Below, in pieces: positions 38,598-48,503 of a DNA stretch of 64,000 bases (the first letter of the stretch is position 1; each line of letters opens with the position of its first letter). Origin of the DNA: Trichomonas vaginalis G3 (Eukaryota > Parabasalia > Trichomonadida > Trichomonadidae); NCBI RefSeq assembly GCF_026262505.1, contig NC_067203.1, positions 22,239,411 to 22,303,410 on the forward strand, read 5' to 3'. Position numbers and translations under genes: made by a program. Below the pieces are notes generated by a model. That model made no database searches, was not told the origin of the DNA, and saw nothing but the letters and a program-made list of their open reading frames with translations.

Positions 38598-41002
38598 TTA
38601 CATGAGAATAAAAGGTGAAATTAATAAAATTGATATGGAGTAAGATGACTTTTGCAAGCATGTGACATATTCATTCTTACAATCTAATCTAAATGAAATA
38701 GTTGGGATGTTTTTTTGAAGAAAGATATCTGTTTTTGATGCATCACATCGAACAGCGCCACATTTTCTAAGATAAGGAGTATTGTCAAAGGCATTGTCAC
38801 CTATTGTTGACAGGCTTGTACTTGTAATGAATAGAAATGCCAATTTAGTACAATCTTTGAAAGATTCTCGGCCTATTGATTGAATATTGTTTCCGCTAAA
38901 AAGAATTCTAACCAAATTTGAACACGACATAAAAGCATAGTTTCCAATAGATGTCATTGTCATTGGAACAATATATGTATCAATGGGGCTTGATGGAATG
39001 AATGTTATTAATTTTGTTTCTTCATAATTTGTTAGGGCATCATTACTAAATCTGTATAGTCTATCTTCTGAATTTAACTTTATTGATACTAATTGTGGAC
39101 AATTTATGAAAGTTCCTCCATATATTTCAGAAAGGACACTGTTCAAAGAAAGAGAAACTTTATTAAGAGATATGCAATTTCTAAATGCAAATGACTTAAT
39201 TACTGTTACACTGTTCGGGATAACGAATTCTCGCAATGAAACGCATTTTTCAAATGCAGATGCTTCAATTGAAGCGATATTGTTGTTGAATGTAATAGAA
39301 GTGAGATAAATGCAATTATAGAAACAGTTTTCTGGAATGGAGCTAGTGCTAACAGTTAAAGATTGTATTTTGCTGTTCATAAAAGCTCCATAATTGAAAG
39401 TCAATAAGTTCTTTCCACTATCACAAGACGTAATTCCACTGTTAACAAATGCAAATATGTCAATGTTTTGGATCTGTGTTCCTGATAATCCAATATCTCC
39501 TATGTTAGTACAGTCTCCAAATGCTCGTTCACGAATAGTTGTAATAGAAGATGGTAATATTATATTCCGCAACTGCGTACAACCACTGAAACAGTTCTTT
39601 GGAATAATGGTAAGAACTTCATTATTTGGAAACTCAACTGTTTTGAGATTCGGACAGCCTTGGAAACATTGATCTCCAATTGAATTCAGGCTTGATGGCA
39701 AAGTGATCTTCTCCAGCGTGCATTTATAAAAAGCTAGTCTATCAATTTGAATTAAAGATGCGCCATTAAATGATATTGATCGTAACTTCTTTGCATTGAA
39801 AGTTGAATATCCAACCAAATTCAATCCATCTGGAATTACTAAGTCAGTATTAGGATCATCACCGAAATAATCTGATAAAGATTTTCTTTCATTGGTGAAC
39901 AGCATATTGTCTACATAGTTAATGTGTTTATTATCACTGACATCTAATTTCAACTTCATGCAGTTGAAAAACACAGCAGTAGAAACAGAAGTCAAAGTCT
40001 CTGGTATTTTCATTTCAAGAAGATTAGGGCAATTATAAAATGCCATATATTCAATTGTAGTTGTTTTATTTGAAAGATTCACATATTGCAAAGAAATACA
40101 ATGTGCAAAACAGCTAATCTTAACGCTAGTAACCAACTCTGGGATCTTTATTGATGTTATACCTGTTTGTGCAAAAGCCCATGTGCCGATGTTACTTATC
40201 TGCTCATGTAATGTAATTTTCGAAACTTCACATGATCGAAAGCATCCATCAAATATTGATATAGTCTGGAATAATATATTGACCAATGTTTTTTCTTACA
40301 ACTACAACCAATGTGCTATTATTCTCTCCGGAATAAATTGACTTACCATCAGTCCTATAAATAGTATTGTCTTTATCAATTGTAACACTTGCAATATTGC
40401 TAGAATAAAAAATAGATTTATCAATTCGAGTTACAGATTTTGGAATAAAGATATTTGAACAACGAACAGAAGCGAAGCATTCAGATCTTAATGTCGTCAA
40501 TTTCGAATTAGGAGAGATATTAAAAGATGTAGTTCCTGTACCAACAAATGGCCAACCATGAGCAGCAACATATCCATCAATAATTTCAACAGAATCAGGA
40601 AGATTAATAACCTTCAACTTATCATCATCACTAAAGCATCCTGATTTAATTTCTTTAATATTTGGCGGGAAATAGAATGTAGATAAACTTCTGCATTGTT
40701 TAAATACTGAATAATTTAGATATGGAAGATTTTGACATTGACTTAGATCAGCAGAAACTAAACTTGATGTAGCAAAAATTGCATATACTTTCGCACTTAC
40801 TTAAGGCTGCAAATTTTATTGATGTAATTAGTCCTCTGCATGCATAAAATGGACTATTTACCTCACTATTGCCACCACTAATAATTTTTACACTTTGAAG
40901 GATTTCCACATCTCCACTGAGGCTTTCAGGGCATTTGACAAGAACTGATTTAGATGGATCGGTATATTCAATACCTCTTCCATCATATTTATTGGAAGTC
41001 AT
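38598..41002 (-). pseudogene. BspA-like leucine-rich-repeat surface protein (frameshifted)
   Basis: The minus strand starts at ATG 41002. The product is made of TpLRR/BspA-type repeats of about 23 residues, with cores like ISKIAFxNC, LxxIxIPxSVTxI and SAFEKCVSLREFVIPNSVTV. It ends in a hydrophobic stretch (ISILLISPFILM) that could be a truncated membrane anchor; trichomonad BspA proteins are surface adhesin candidates. The first 84 residues, the segment 40617-40249 and the main segment from about 40286 lie in different frames, so at least two frameshifts (near 40800 and near 40270) break it. No internal stop lies in the last 560 codons. Confidence 0.85.
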
Positions 41003-41521
41003 TAATTATTTGCCATGTTTTGAAAAAATTGAAAGGTGGCATTCTGATTGAATGATCATTCAAATAGTTGCTCAGTATAAAACTACCTGAATTCAAAAGA
41101 TGTTTCTAGGTTCAATTTGATTATGATTTATGGTCACTGGGATTAAACATTCTCATTTTTGTTAAAACGATTTGGAACCAAAATTAAGCTTGATTGATTT
41201 ATTTGTGTAATTCATGTTTGTGCTAGCATTATTCAAACAATAAATAACGGTATTAGAGAGTCGAACTGATATTTTTCACTTCCTCAATTTTTCATTATGA
41301 ATTCATAAATCAAAATAGCACAATATATTGGTTTAAGATTAAGCATATCCTGTCATATACATCAATATCAACAGGAATATATCAAAAATGAAAACGCTCT
41401 TGTACTGATTTCTAATTGCTTCAGTACATTGTCTTGTGTCTTATTGAACAAGAAAATTAGTTTAAAAATCGTAAAAATAAATAAAAAGAACAAACAAATA
41501 GTTTTAATTTTATATCAAAAA
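41003..41521. other. Intergenic, no gene seen
   Basis: 519 bp of AT-rich sequence between the 5' end of the BspA-like gene and the 3' end of the coiled-coil gene at 41522. No ORF, repeat or structured element found. Confidence 0.6.
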
Positions 41522-42202
41522 TTATTTCTTAATTGATAATTCGAGTTTAGCATTTGTGGAATTTCTGGGTGTCTCAATAACTAGAGGCGTGGAGGGTTTA
41601 CTTTTCTGAGGACTTGGTGTAGTTGATTTTGAATTTGAACTGTTCATAATTTTCCAATTAAGATGATCAATTAAGAAGATCAAGTCTGCTGAGACCTTTT
41701 GTATTCTTTTTTCGATTTGAGATACTTGTTTATCTTGATTTTGAGATTTAGCTGAAGTTATGAGACTTTTATATCTCTCTATCTCTCTGTTAAGTTGCTG
41801 TATAAAAACATCCTCTTCTAATCTTAGCCTTTTTGATTTTTCAGAATTAATTTTTTGTTCTTTCCATTTTCTTAGTAATACTAGTCGTTCTGATGGATTT
41901 AGTCCGGCAATTTTGACTTCAAGGCTGCTATTGGGATCATTTTTGAGATTATTTGCATAATTATTAAAACAATCAATGACATCTGAGTAAATCTCTTGTT
42001 CATTTGACACCATCGATATCTTTAGTAGTTTTTTGATATATCTGTTAAACTCTTCGTGAATTTCCTGGATTGAAGAATTTGATTTTACTGAAGAAATCAA
42101 TTTATTGATGATTTCTTTATATGCTTTGACTTGTTTTTCTTTCTCTTTTTCACAGAGTCTGTTAGTCAATAAATAAATAAACCTGTCTAATGAATCAGAC
42201 AT
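41522..42202 (-). CDS. Coiled-coil protein of unknown function, 226 residues
   Basis: ATG at 42202 with an Inr-type TCATTTTTGA about 11 bp upstream. The product is almost wholly helical and charged (LCEKEKEKQVKAYKEIINKL, ERLVLLRKWKEQKINSEKSK, FIQQLNREIERYKSLI), with a Ser/Pro-rich tail (SKSTTPSPQKSKPSTP). No enzyme motif was found. A cytoskeletal or scaffolding role is likely in general terms only. It is divergent from a possible 40-residue gene at 42280. The frame is intact and ends in TAA. Confidence 0.65.
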   Translation of the reverse strand: MSDSLDRFIYLLTNRLCEKEKEKQVKAYKEIINKLISSVKSNSSIQEIHEEFNRYIKKLLKISMVSNEQEIYSDVIDCFNNYANNLKNDPNSSLEVKIAGLNPSERLVLLRKWKEQKINSEKSKRLRLEEDVFIQQLNREIERYKSLITSAKSQNQDKQVSQIEKRIQKVSADLIFLIDHLNWKIMNSSNSKSTTPSPQKSKPSTPLVIETPRNSTNAKLELSIKK

Positions 42203-42212
42203 TTTTCAAAAA

Positions 42213-42222
42213 TCAAAAATGA
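42213..42222 (-). promoter_or_regulatory. Inr-like initiator of the coiled-coil gene
   Basis: The minus strand reads TCATTTTTGA, a good match to the trichomonad initiator, 11-20 bp before the ATG at 42202. Confidence 0.5.
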
Positions 42223-42279
42223 ATAGATTTCCAATGGAAAGAATTTATAGAATGGTTTTATAATATCACAACTTGATTC

Positions 42280-42402
42280 ATGACTCTGTTTTCAGAGCAA
42301 AATCTCAAAGAAATGTCACCGAGTGAGGTTTTATGTGAACTAGATCATGAACAACTTCAACTCGTTGTTCAGCGGTTAAAAAACAATTCCAGTCTAAATT
42401 AA
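42280..42402 (+). CDS. Possible small protein, 40 residues
   Basis: An open frame from ATG 42280 to TAA 42400-42402 with a protein-like composition (MSPSEVLCELDHEQLQLVVQ) and amphipathic helical character. It is divergent from the coiled-coil gene with 77 bp between starts. It could instead be the 5' remnant of a longer lost gene, since nothing coding follows it. Called on composition alone. Confidence 0.3.
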   Translation: MTLFSEQNLKEMSPSEVLCELDHEQLQLVVQRLKNNSSLN

Positions 42403-42532
42403 ATGAGGGAACAATTTATTTTGAAAAAATAATGTAGAATGACATTAAGGATATAGGAATTAAAAATTCATTTGTAGTTAGTATATAGTATGAAAGCTCT
42501 TTAAAAGATGAAATATTATTTACAGACATTTA

Positions 42533-43117
42533 TCATTTCTTTTTCTTATTCTTATGACCATGAGCACTTGTAGTAAGAGAAAAGTTCACATTTTTCGGCA
42601 CTACATTTTGAACCAGCTCTTGGATTTTCTGATAAACTGGGCCATTTTGATTTGGTGGAGTTTTTGTCCAAATTGCAAACATGTAGCCTGGTTTCTTTAC
42701 AGCAACTGTAATACCGCATAATTCGTAATTTTTCTTGTGATCTTGGTTTTCTGAGAGTATTTTATCTATATCACCAATAATTGCATGAACAAGAAGCTTC
42801 TTCCATATCTCGTGAACGATTGTGCTATCTTGAATCACGAAATGATAGGAGCCACCCTTGGCGTTGTGTGGATCTTCCCAAGCTGGTTTTATATCGTCTG
42901 CAAAAAACGCAAGAGAAACCTGGTTGGTTTCATTGTAATGTAATTCATCAATATTAGGTAATGAATTAAAATAGTCGACAAATAATTCCAATGAATTTAC
43001 GCTAATAATTGACTCAATTTCATAGACTTGTTTATCTAAGAATTTGCAAAATACGACCCAAAATCTCCACTTGTGATGGAGATTATGTGTCATGAGGGTT
43101 TCACGAGGCTTACTCAT
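42533..43117 (-). CDS. Translation initiation factor 4E family protein
   Basis: 194 residues from ATG 43117 (MSKPRETLMTH); an in-frame TTG at 43150 is not needed. The eIF4E fold is evident: HHKWRFWVVF aligns with the conserved W-x-x-W-F-F strand, then VYEIESIISVNSLELFVDYFN, then DDIKPAWEDPHNAKGG, the WED-x-x-N-x-x-GG cap-binding loop, and a C-terminal IWTKTPP. It binds the mRNA cap and delivers mRNA to the ribosome. The position of the first cap-stacking Trp (FWALYN in animals) reads FVDYFN here, so cap recognition may be altered. It ends HKNKKKK with TGA followed at once by TAA. The frame is intact. Confidence 0.88.
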   Translation of the reverse strand: MSKPRETLMTHNLHHKWRFWVVFCKFLDKQVYEIESIISVNSLELFVDYFNSLPNIDELHYNETNQVSLAFFADDIKPAWEDPHNAKGGSYHFVIQDSTIVHEIWKKLLVHAIIGDIDKILSENQDHKKNYELCGITVAVKKPGYMFAIWTKTPPNQNGPVYQKIQELVQNVVPKNVNFSLTTSAHGHKNKKKK

Positions 43118-43655
43118 GATATTTGTTTCTATATTGAATAAAGTTTTCAAAAAAAAATTTTTTTTGAGGCGTTATGGCTCTTCAAAAAAATTGACTAATA
43201 AAGAATATTTTCCATAATATTGTATGTCCAAATTGATTATTTGTTATTCGAAAACCTAAAAATTTTGTAAATTCATAAGAATTAAATTAAATCGGACCAT
43301 TTTTGATATATTTAACAAGTTTATGATGTGATAAATGAAATCCTCATGTTTTGATTTTTCGACTAATTATGGTAAAACAAATTTTTAAAATAAAAAATCT
43401 AGGAAATGAAAATCAAAATCAAGATTTTCGATAATTTTTGGAAAAATCTTAATATTTTAAATGAGTAAAAATGTTTATTTTTAGATATAGTAAATAAAAT
43501 ATTTATAATTAAGCTTTAAACTTATGAAATTAAAGAAATTTATTTTAAATTTTGGTAAAAAAGCAACATAAAAAGTAAGAAATAGAAAATTTTATTTTAC
43601 AGTAATGAAATACATATGAATGAATAAAAGAAAAAAAATACAATATTAAAAAAAC
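43118..43655. other. Intergenic, no gene seen
   Basis: About 540 bp of strongly AT-rich DNA with A-runs and T-runs between the eIF4E-like gene and the 3' end of the next minus-strand gene. No supported ORF or repeat. Confidence 0.6.
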
Positions 43656-44996
43656 TTATTTCTTCCTCTTTAAATCAAGAGGAGGAAGTGTAAGTAATTC
43701 GAAATCAGAATCAGCGATATCCTTTCTTGTAAGTTTTGTCGAAGCGTTAAGAGGACCTTCATTAATTTGTGCTCTTTGGACATTTGTCTTTGCCCAAAGC
43801 TTTTCAGGGTCCTGGGCTGTTTCCGCTGTATTTTTGTTGATCTGTAACTTATTCTCGATTGCTTTTCTTTCCTTTCCGCGTGTAACTTCGAAATGTTTAA
43901 CACGAATTTCAGTTTGAGCGTCGAAAGCTTTAAGCTCTTCCTTTTGTCTGTCAAGGATCTTAGTAAGAGCTTCGTCGTAGTCGTGCTGCATCTGGGCAAA
44001 GCTTTCCTTCTCTTCATGAGCTTTTTGCCTCTGATACTCTTTTGTAACAACGCTGGCTTCTTTAAAGCGGCACTGTACAGTCAATAGGTTGATTTGCTTC
44101 TTAAGTGACATAAGAGCGTTTGTTGGAGCGTTGTAATTCTTCAATTTAACGTCACTTGTCCATAATTGCTCGTTTTCTGTAATTTCCTTTTCATGCTGCT
44201 GCTCCAATTCAGCGCGCATCTTCTTTTCGGTGGCAAGAAGTTCTTTAAGTAAACGTTTCGAATCTTCATCGAATTTTTCAAGCTCTTTAACGATTTCTTG
44301 GTTCTTTTCTTGATTTTCTTGTTGAACCTTCTTCTGGAGTTCGTTCTTAGCAGCTTGGATTTGACATTCTTTGACATATTTAATGGCTTCGTTGCATTTA
44401 TCTGATTTTTCGAAATTATGCTTGGCAGCAAGATTCTTTCGATCATTAGCTAACGCGTAAACGATATCATCATACGTTCCTTGTGATAAATCAAGTGGCA
44501 ATTTCTTATTAAGGGCCTGCTCTTTGTATTTTTGAATTTCAGGGCCAGATTCAGGAATTTTGAAGATAGGCATGCTCCTTCTGAAGTTATTCATCCTTGG
44601 TGATGCCAAACGAGGCGAAACAGGAGCAGATGAATCAGAAGGCCTTCTGCGGGCTGCCAATGCAGCATCAGTTGAATTTCTGTAAAGACTTAAGCGTTCA
44701 TCAGCATTGCTGTTAGAACGAGGCGATCTTGGTGAGTATGGCCTTCTTTGAGGAAATTCTCTTGCAGAATTGGGCCTTCCTCCCATTTGTAATGATCTCC
44801 TTGGTGATGGAGATCCATTTTCACTCATTCTTGGACTGTAGCACCTTCCAGAACCAGAGCTAGAGCGTGGACTTGGTGAAGATGTTTCTATTGGTGGTGG
44901 AACGGGAATTTGCTTACGACGTGGCGATTTTACTCCTGTTTGCTCTTCAGTTGGTGTTTCTGGAACGGGTTTGCTCTCTTCTGTTGAATTCTCCAT
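43656..44996 (-). CDS. Disordered-N-terminus coiled-coil protein, 446 residues
   Basis: Start taken at ATG 44996 (MENSTEESKPVPE), not the TTG two codons earlier. Residues 1-165 are Ser/Pro/Arg-rich and repetitive in SPRxS and RPxSPRSPR motifs, likely phosphorylated and disordered. From about 165 (YKEQALNKKLPLDLSQGTYD) comes a conserved helical region, then a long coiled coil (KNELQKKVQQENQEKNQEIV to ERKAIENKLQINKN). Large gene families of this design occur in trichomonads; the function is unknown. Codon usage is less AT-biased than in neighbouring decayed genes, fitting an expressed gene. The frame is intact. Confidence 0.75.
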   Translation of the reverse strand: MENSTEESKPVPETPTEEQTGVKSPRRKQIPVPPPIETSSPSPRSSSGSGRCYSPRMSENGSPSPRRSLQMGGRPNSAREFPQRRPYSPRSPRSNSNADERLSLYRNSTDAALAARRRPSDSSAPVSPRLASPRMNNFRRSMPIFKIPESGPEIQKYKEQALNKKLPLDLSQGTYDDIVYALANDRKNLAAKHNFEKSDKCNEAIKYVKECQIQAAKNELQKKVQQENQEKNQEIVKELEKFDEDSKRLLKELLATEKKMRAELEQQHEKEITENEQLWTSDVKLKNYNAPTNALMSLKKQINLLTVQCRFKEASVVTKEYQRQKAHEEKESFAQMQHDYDEALTKILDRQKEELKAFDAQTEIRVKHFEVTRGKERKAIENKLQINKNTAETAQDPEKLWAKTNVQRAQINEGPLNASTKLTRKDIADSDFELLTLPPLDLKRKK

Positions 44997-45723
44997 TGTC
45001 AAATTAAATTTTTTTTGCTCAATTGTAACGATGTAAACACTTTAATTTACAACCTTTCAAATAATTAAATAAGATTTTCAGTGGACGATGTAAAGCTTAC
45101 AATTCAATTTTTTGCATTTGGTCACACAAAAATAATGCTGTTGTTTTTCTCATTCATTTCTAAAAAGAAACAGATATTGTCCGCAACCTCAAAACATTCT
45201 TAATTATTCAAAATACCTCATTTTTTATTTCATCGACATTTGTAACCACCTCGTTCCGGCGAACTATTTCTAATATGAAATAGTTGTTAGTTGCTCATTC
45301 TGAATTAGTTGAATACAGTTCGAACAAGTTTAATATTAATTTACCTAAAATCAATGTTTCATTTAAAGAAGCTGTAATCTGCATCATTAATCCTTATCCT
45401 AACTATATTCAATTGTTGCTATAAATGGCCAAAGAATACATTTTAATTTCCAATAATTTTGAAATTTTAGTAAAAAAGCTTTAATTGAACTCGTTCTACT
45501 TCGTATCATTTGCTTTTATTCTATGACTTTAAAATCACAATACTGTAATGAATATATACTATTTTTGCATGATTTTGATAAGAAATTTGTTGAAATTTTG
45601 GGAAAATTTTGATGCCATCAATAATATGTCGCGAGAACACACTTCGAGCATTATTCATAAACAAATCTTATTTCGATACATTCAAATTGATCCATTTCTG
45701 ACAAAATCATTAGATAACTAAAA
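44997..45723. other. Intergenic region upstream of two divergent genes
   Basis: 727 bp between the coiled-coil gene and the trehalase remnant. AT-rich, no ORF. A TCATTAGA initiator-like sequence lies at 45707-45714, 10 bp before the trehalase ATG. Confidence 0.5.
45707..45714 (+). promoter_or_regulatory. Inr-like initiator of the trehalase gene
   Basis: TCATTAGA ends 9 bp before the ATG at 45724, the usual spacing of trichomonad initiators, so the promoter appears preserved even though the frame is interrupted. Confidence 0.45.
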
Positions 45724-47238
45724 ATGGCTGATCAGACGAATCATTTGATGCGCCCACAAGAATATTATGGACCACTATTCAACGATATATTAAGTAATGA
45801 TGCGTTGTTTGGTCCAGGGTGTTTATTTGGAGATTCCAAAGATTTTTTAGACGGAATTCCTAGAAAACCAATATCGGAAATTCTGGAAGCGTATAAAAGT
45901 GTTGACAAAACTAATCTCGATGCAGTAAAATCATTTTTAACAGAAAATTTCATATATAATGCTTCTGCTGCAGGCGATTTTGATGATAAGAGTGATATTA
46001 GGACACATATCAAGAAATTATGGAAAGTATTACACAGAAATCCTGATTCTGATAATATGTGAACTCTTATTCCATTAAAATACGATTATTTTGTTCCTGG
46101 AGGAAGATTCCGCGAAATTTACTACTGGGATAGCTATTTCAGCATGCTTGGCATGATGATTGACCAAGAATTTCAACTTGCAGAAAATTTAGTTAAATGC
46201 TTCGCCAAAGTCATTGATGAAGTTGGCTTCATACCAAATGGAAGCAGAACATACTACTTAGGCCGTTCTCAGCCTCCTTTCTTCTCTTTCATGGTCGAAC
46301 TTTTAGCAACAAAATATCCAGACTCTTTACAGAAGTTCTTACCACAATTAGAGAAGGAATACAAATTCTGGATGGAAACAGAAGGAAAAACAGTAACAAT
46401 GAAAGATGGCGAAGTATTAAACAGATATTTTGATAAATTCTCTACTCCAAGAGAAGAAATGTACAGGAATGATCTTGAATGAGGAAAGGATCTTCCAGAT
46501 GCTTCCAAATTGTACAGAGATTTAAGATCTGCTGCAGAATCAGGTTGGGACTTCTCTAGCCGTTGGCTTGCAGATGGGAAGTCATTAGATACAATCTATA
46601 CAACAGATATCATTCCTGTAGACTTGAATTCTTTACTTTACCACTTAGAAATTTTATTAGAAAGAGCTTACTCAGAAAAGTTCAAAACAACATCATCCAA
46701 TGATGACAAGTCCAAAGAGGAATATTACAGAAACCAAGCAGCAAAGAGAAAAGCTGCAATTCTGAAATATTTCTGGGATTCAGAAAAAGAATACTTCTTT
46801 GACTACGACATGAATAAGCAACATCTTAGAGACATTTATTCTCTTGCTGGTGTTTATCCTTTGTATACAAACGTTGCAACACCTGATCAAGCTCAAAAAG
46901 TCGAGAAAAAGATCAAATCAGACTTCCTACGCAAGGGAGGTGTTGTTTCAACCTTGTATCAGACCGGGCAACAATGAGATCTTCCTAATGGCTGAGCTCC
47001 TTTACAATGGATTACTTTTACGGCCATGAAAAACTATTCATTGAATTCTACGGCCAATGAGATCAAAAACCGTTGGACTTCAATGGTTAAAAACGTTTAC
47101 GAAAACACATTTAAATTATTAGAGAAATATAACGTTGTAGAAGCCGGAAATACAGGTGGTGGTGAATATCCGAACCAAGATGGCTTTGGATGGACCAATG
47201 GTGTTTATTGCGCGTTCGATGAAGAAAAAGATCTTTAA
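45724..47238 (+). pseudogene. Trehalase (GH37) reading frame with four in-frame TGA codons
   Basis: One continuous frame of 505 codons, the normal length of a trehalase, from ATG to TAA. GH37 signature 1 (PGGRFREIYYWDSYF) is at about codon 126. The catalytic-region motifs SGWDFSSRW and EYPNQDGFGWTNG are intact. The only interruptions are TGA at 46060-46062, 46480-46482, 46975-46977 and 46993-46995. There is no frameshift. The last two fall exactly on the two Trp of signature 2 (QWDxPNGWAP), followed by a normal TGG in LQW. Trehalase splits trehalose into two glucose. Either this is a very young pseudogene with TGG to TGA changes or the TGAs are read as Trp; the eIF4E gene ends on TGA, which argues against general reassignment. 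Confidence 0.9.
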
Positions 47239-47511
47239 TATTTATATTTTTGATTAATAAAGAATATTTTTAGTACATATATTTTAGTTTGTACATATTC
47301 CACCATATGATTTTTTATATTATTGTATATTTGATCACAATTTCTTCATTTTGATACGGTAACCATTCATAATTCAACGACTATATTCTTATATACCTTA
47401 ATTTGGAAAGATACCTAAAAAACATATAAATTTCAATATTAGGAAATGTTTTCATTCTTTGTTGATGATGCGATTGATTCCACCAGCAAATTAGGTACTT
47501 AGAGTATCAGC

Positions 47512-48053
47512 TTAGTGTAATGGCTTTGTGTTCTCGAAAGCATTCTTTACATTATCGTCTACGGCGATATCAATTGGTAATTTCTTTTCCATGTTCCTGA
47601 TTTGTGTGTTTGCGCCATACTCAATGAGTAATTTAACTGCGTCTGCTTTATATCTAGCTGCCTCATGCAAAGGAGTATTACCGAAATAAAATTAAAATGA
47701 ATTTTGTTCTGTTGATCAACATGGGCGCCATTTTCAATTAAGAGTTTAATAATATCTATATTTGACTTAACAGCTGCATTATGTAATGGTGTATCTTCAA
47801 AAATTGAAATCGAATATGCCTATTTGTTGCATTTATAGCTGCACCTTTCTTAATAAGTACTTCACAAATGTCTAATTTATTATAATATGCTGCTACATGT
47901 AAAGGTGTGTCACCATGAAAGAATATAGAATTAAATAAATTGATGAATAACTCTGTTGACTGCATTTAATTGTTCACCATCCCTATTTAGGAGATCAATC
48001 ACTTTTGCGGCGTCTCCATTTTTACAGAGATCAAATATTTCAGGATGTGACAT
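47512..48053 (-). pseudogene. Small ankyrin-repeat protein, broken at each repeat boundary
   Basis: The minus strand starts at ATG 48053 (MSHPEIFDLCKNGDAAKVID) after an Inr TCATTTATT and ends at TAA 47512-47514. Four ankyrin units can be read: the N-terminal cap, GDTPLHVAAYYNKLDICEVL, EDTPLHNAAVKSNIDIIKLL and GNTPLHEAARYKADAVKLLI. The frame changes at all three boundaries, each time just after the conserved Asn, where AT-rich extra sequence of 23, 23 and 40 nt replaces the normal 6 nt. The termini and the rest of each repeat are well preserved. Splicing of very short introns or localised insertions are alternatives; canonical trichomonad intron borders were not seen. Confidence 0.75.
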
Positions 48054-48057
48054 TTGA

Positions 48058-48066
48058 AATAAATGA
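48058..48066 (-). promoter_or_regulatory. Inr-like initiator of the small ankyrin gene
   Basis: The minus strand reads TCATTTATT, ending 4 bp before the ATG at 48053. Confidence 0.5.
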
Positions 48067-48503
48067 AATATCAATAAACAAGATGGTTCCAAAAATGTTT
48101 AATAACTTTAATACCTTTCATATGATAGCATTTCAAAATTTCGCATTGAATTCATAAAAATTTATGTAAATTCGCACTGAGGGAAATGAGTACGGGGAGG
48201 TTTTTTGTGATATGGAAAAATGTTCGTTGCTCAATTATCTCACTATTGGATGGACTTTTATCGAGCGAAATTTTGGCTGTAAAGACAATTCTGATATTGG
48301 TAACATGGTGATAAGAACAAATAGTCAGTTTGCATGGTTTATGATGAGATAATTTCGATTTAAAAAAAAACATAAAAATTGATTTTAATGAGCGATTATA
48401 TTTGAATATGCTCTCCTAATTTGAAGGAACTGGTTAAATCATGAATTGATCATGAATAATTTTTTTTTCAAAATAACAATTATAATTTCATATTCATTAT
48501 AAG

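Noticed and set aside
45724-47238. General reassignment of TGA to Trp in this genome
   Set aside because: The eIF4E-like gene ends on TGA, ankyrin copy B ends on TGA, and TGG is used for Trp throughout the same trehalase frame; other decayed genes also carry TAA and TAG.
48152-48373. 73-codon minus-strand frame upstream of the small ankyrin gene
   Set aside because: No Inr, composition not protein-like, no family.
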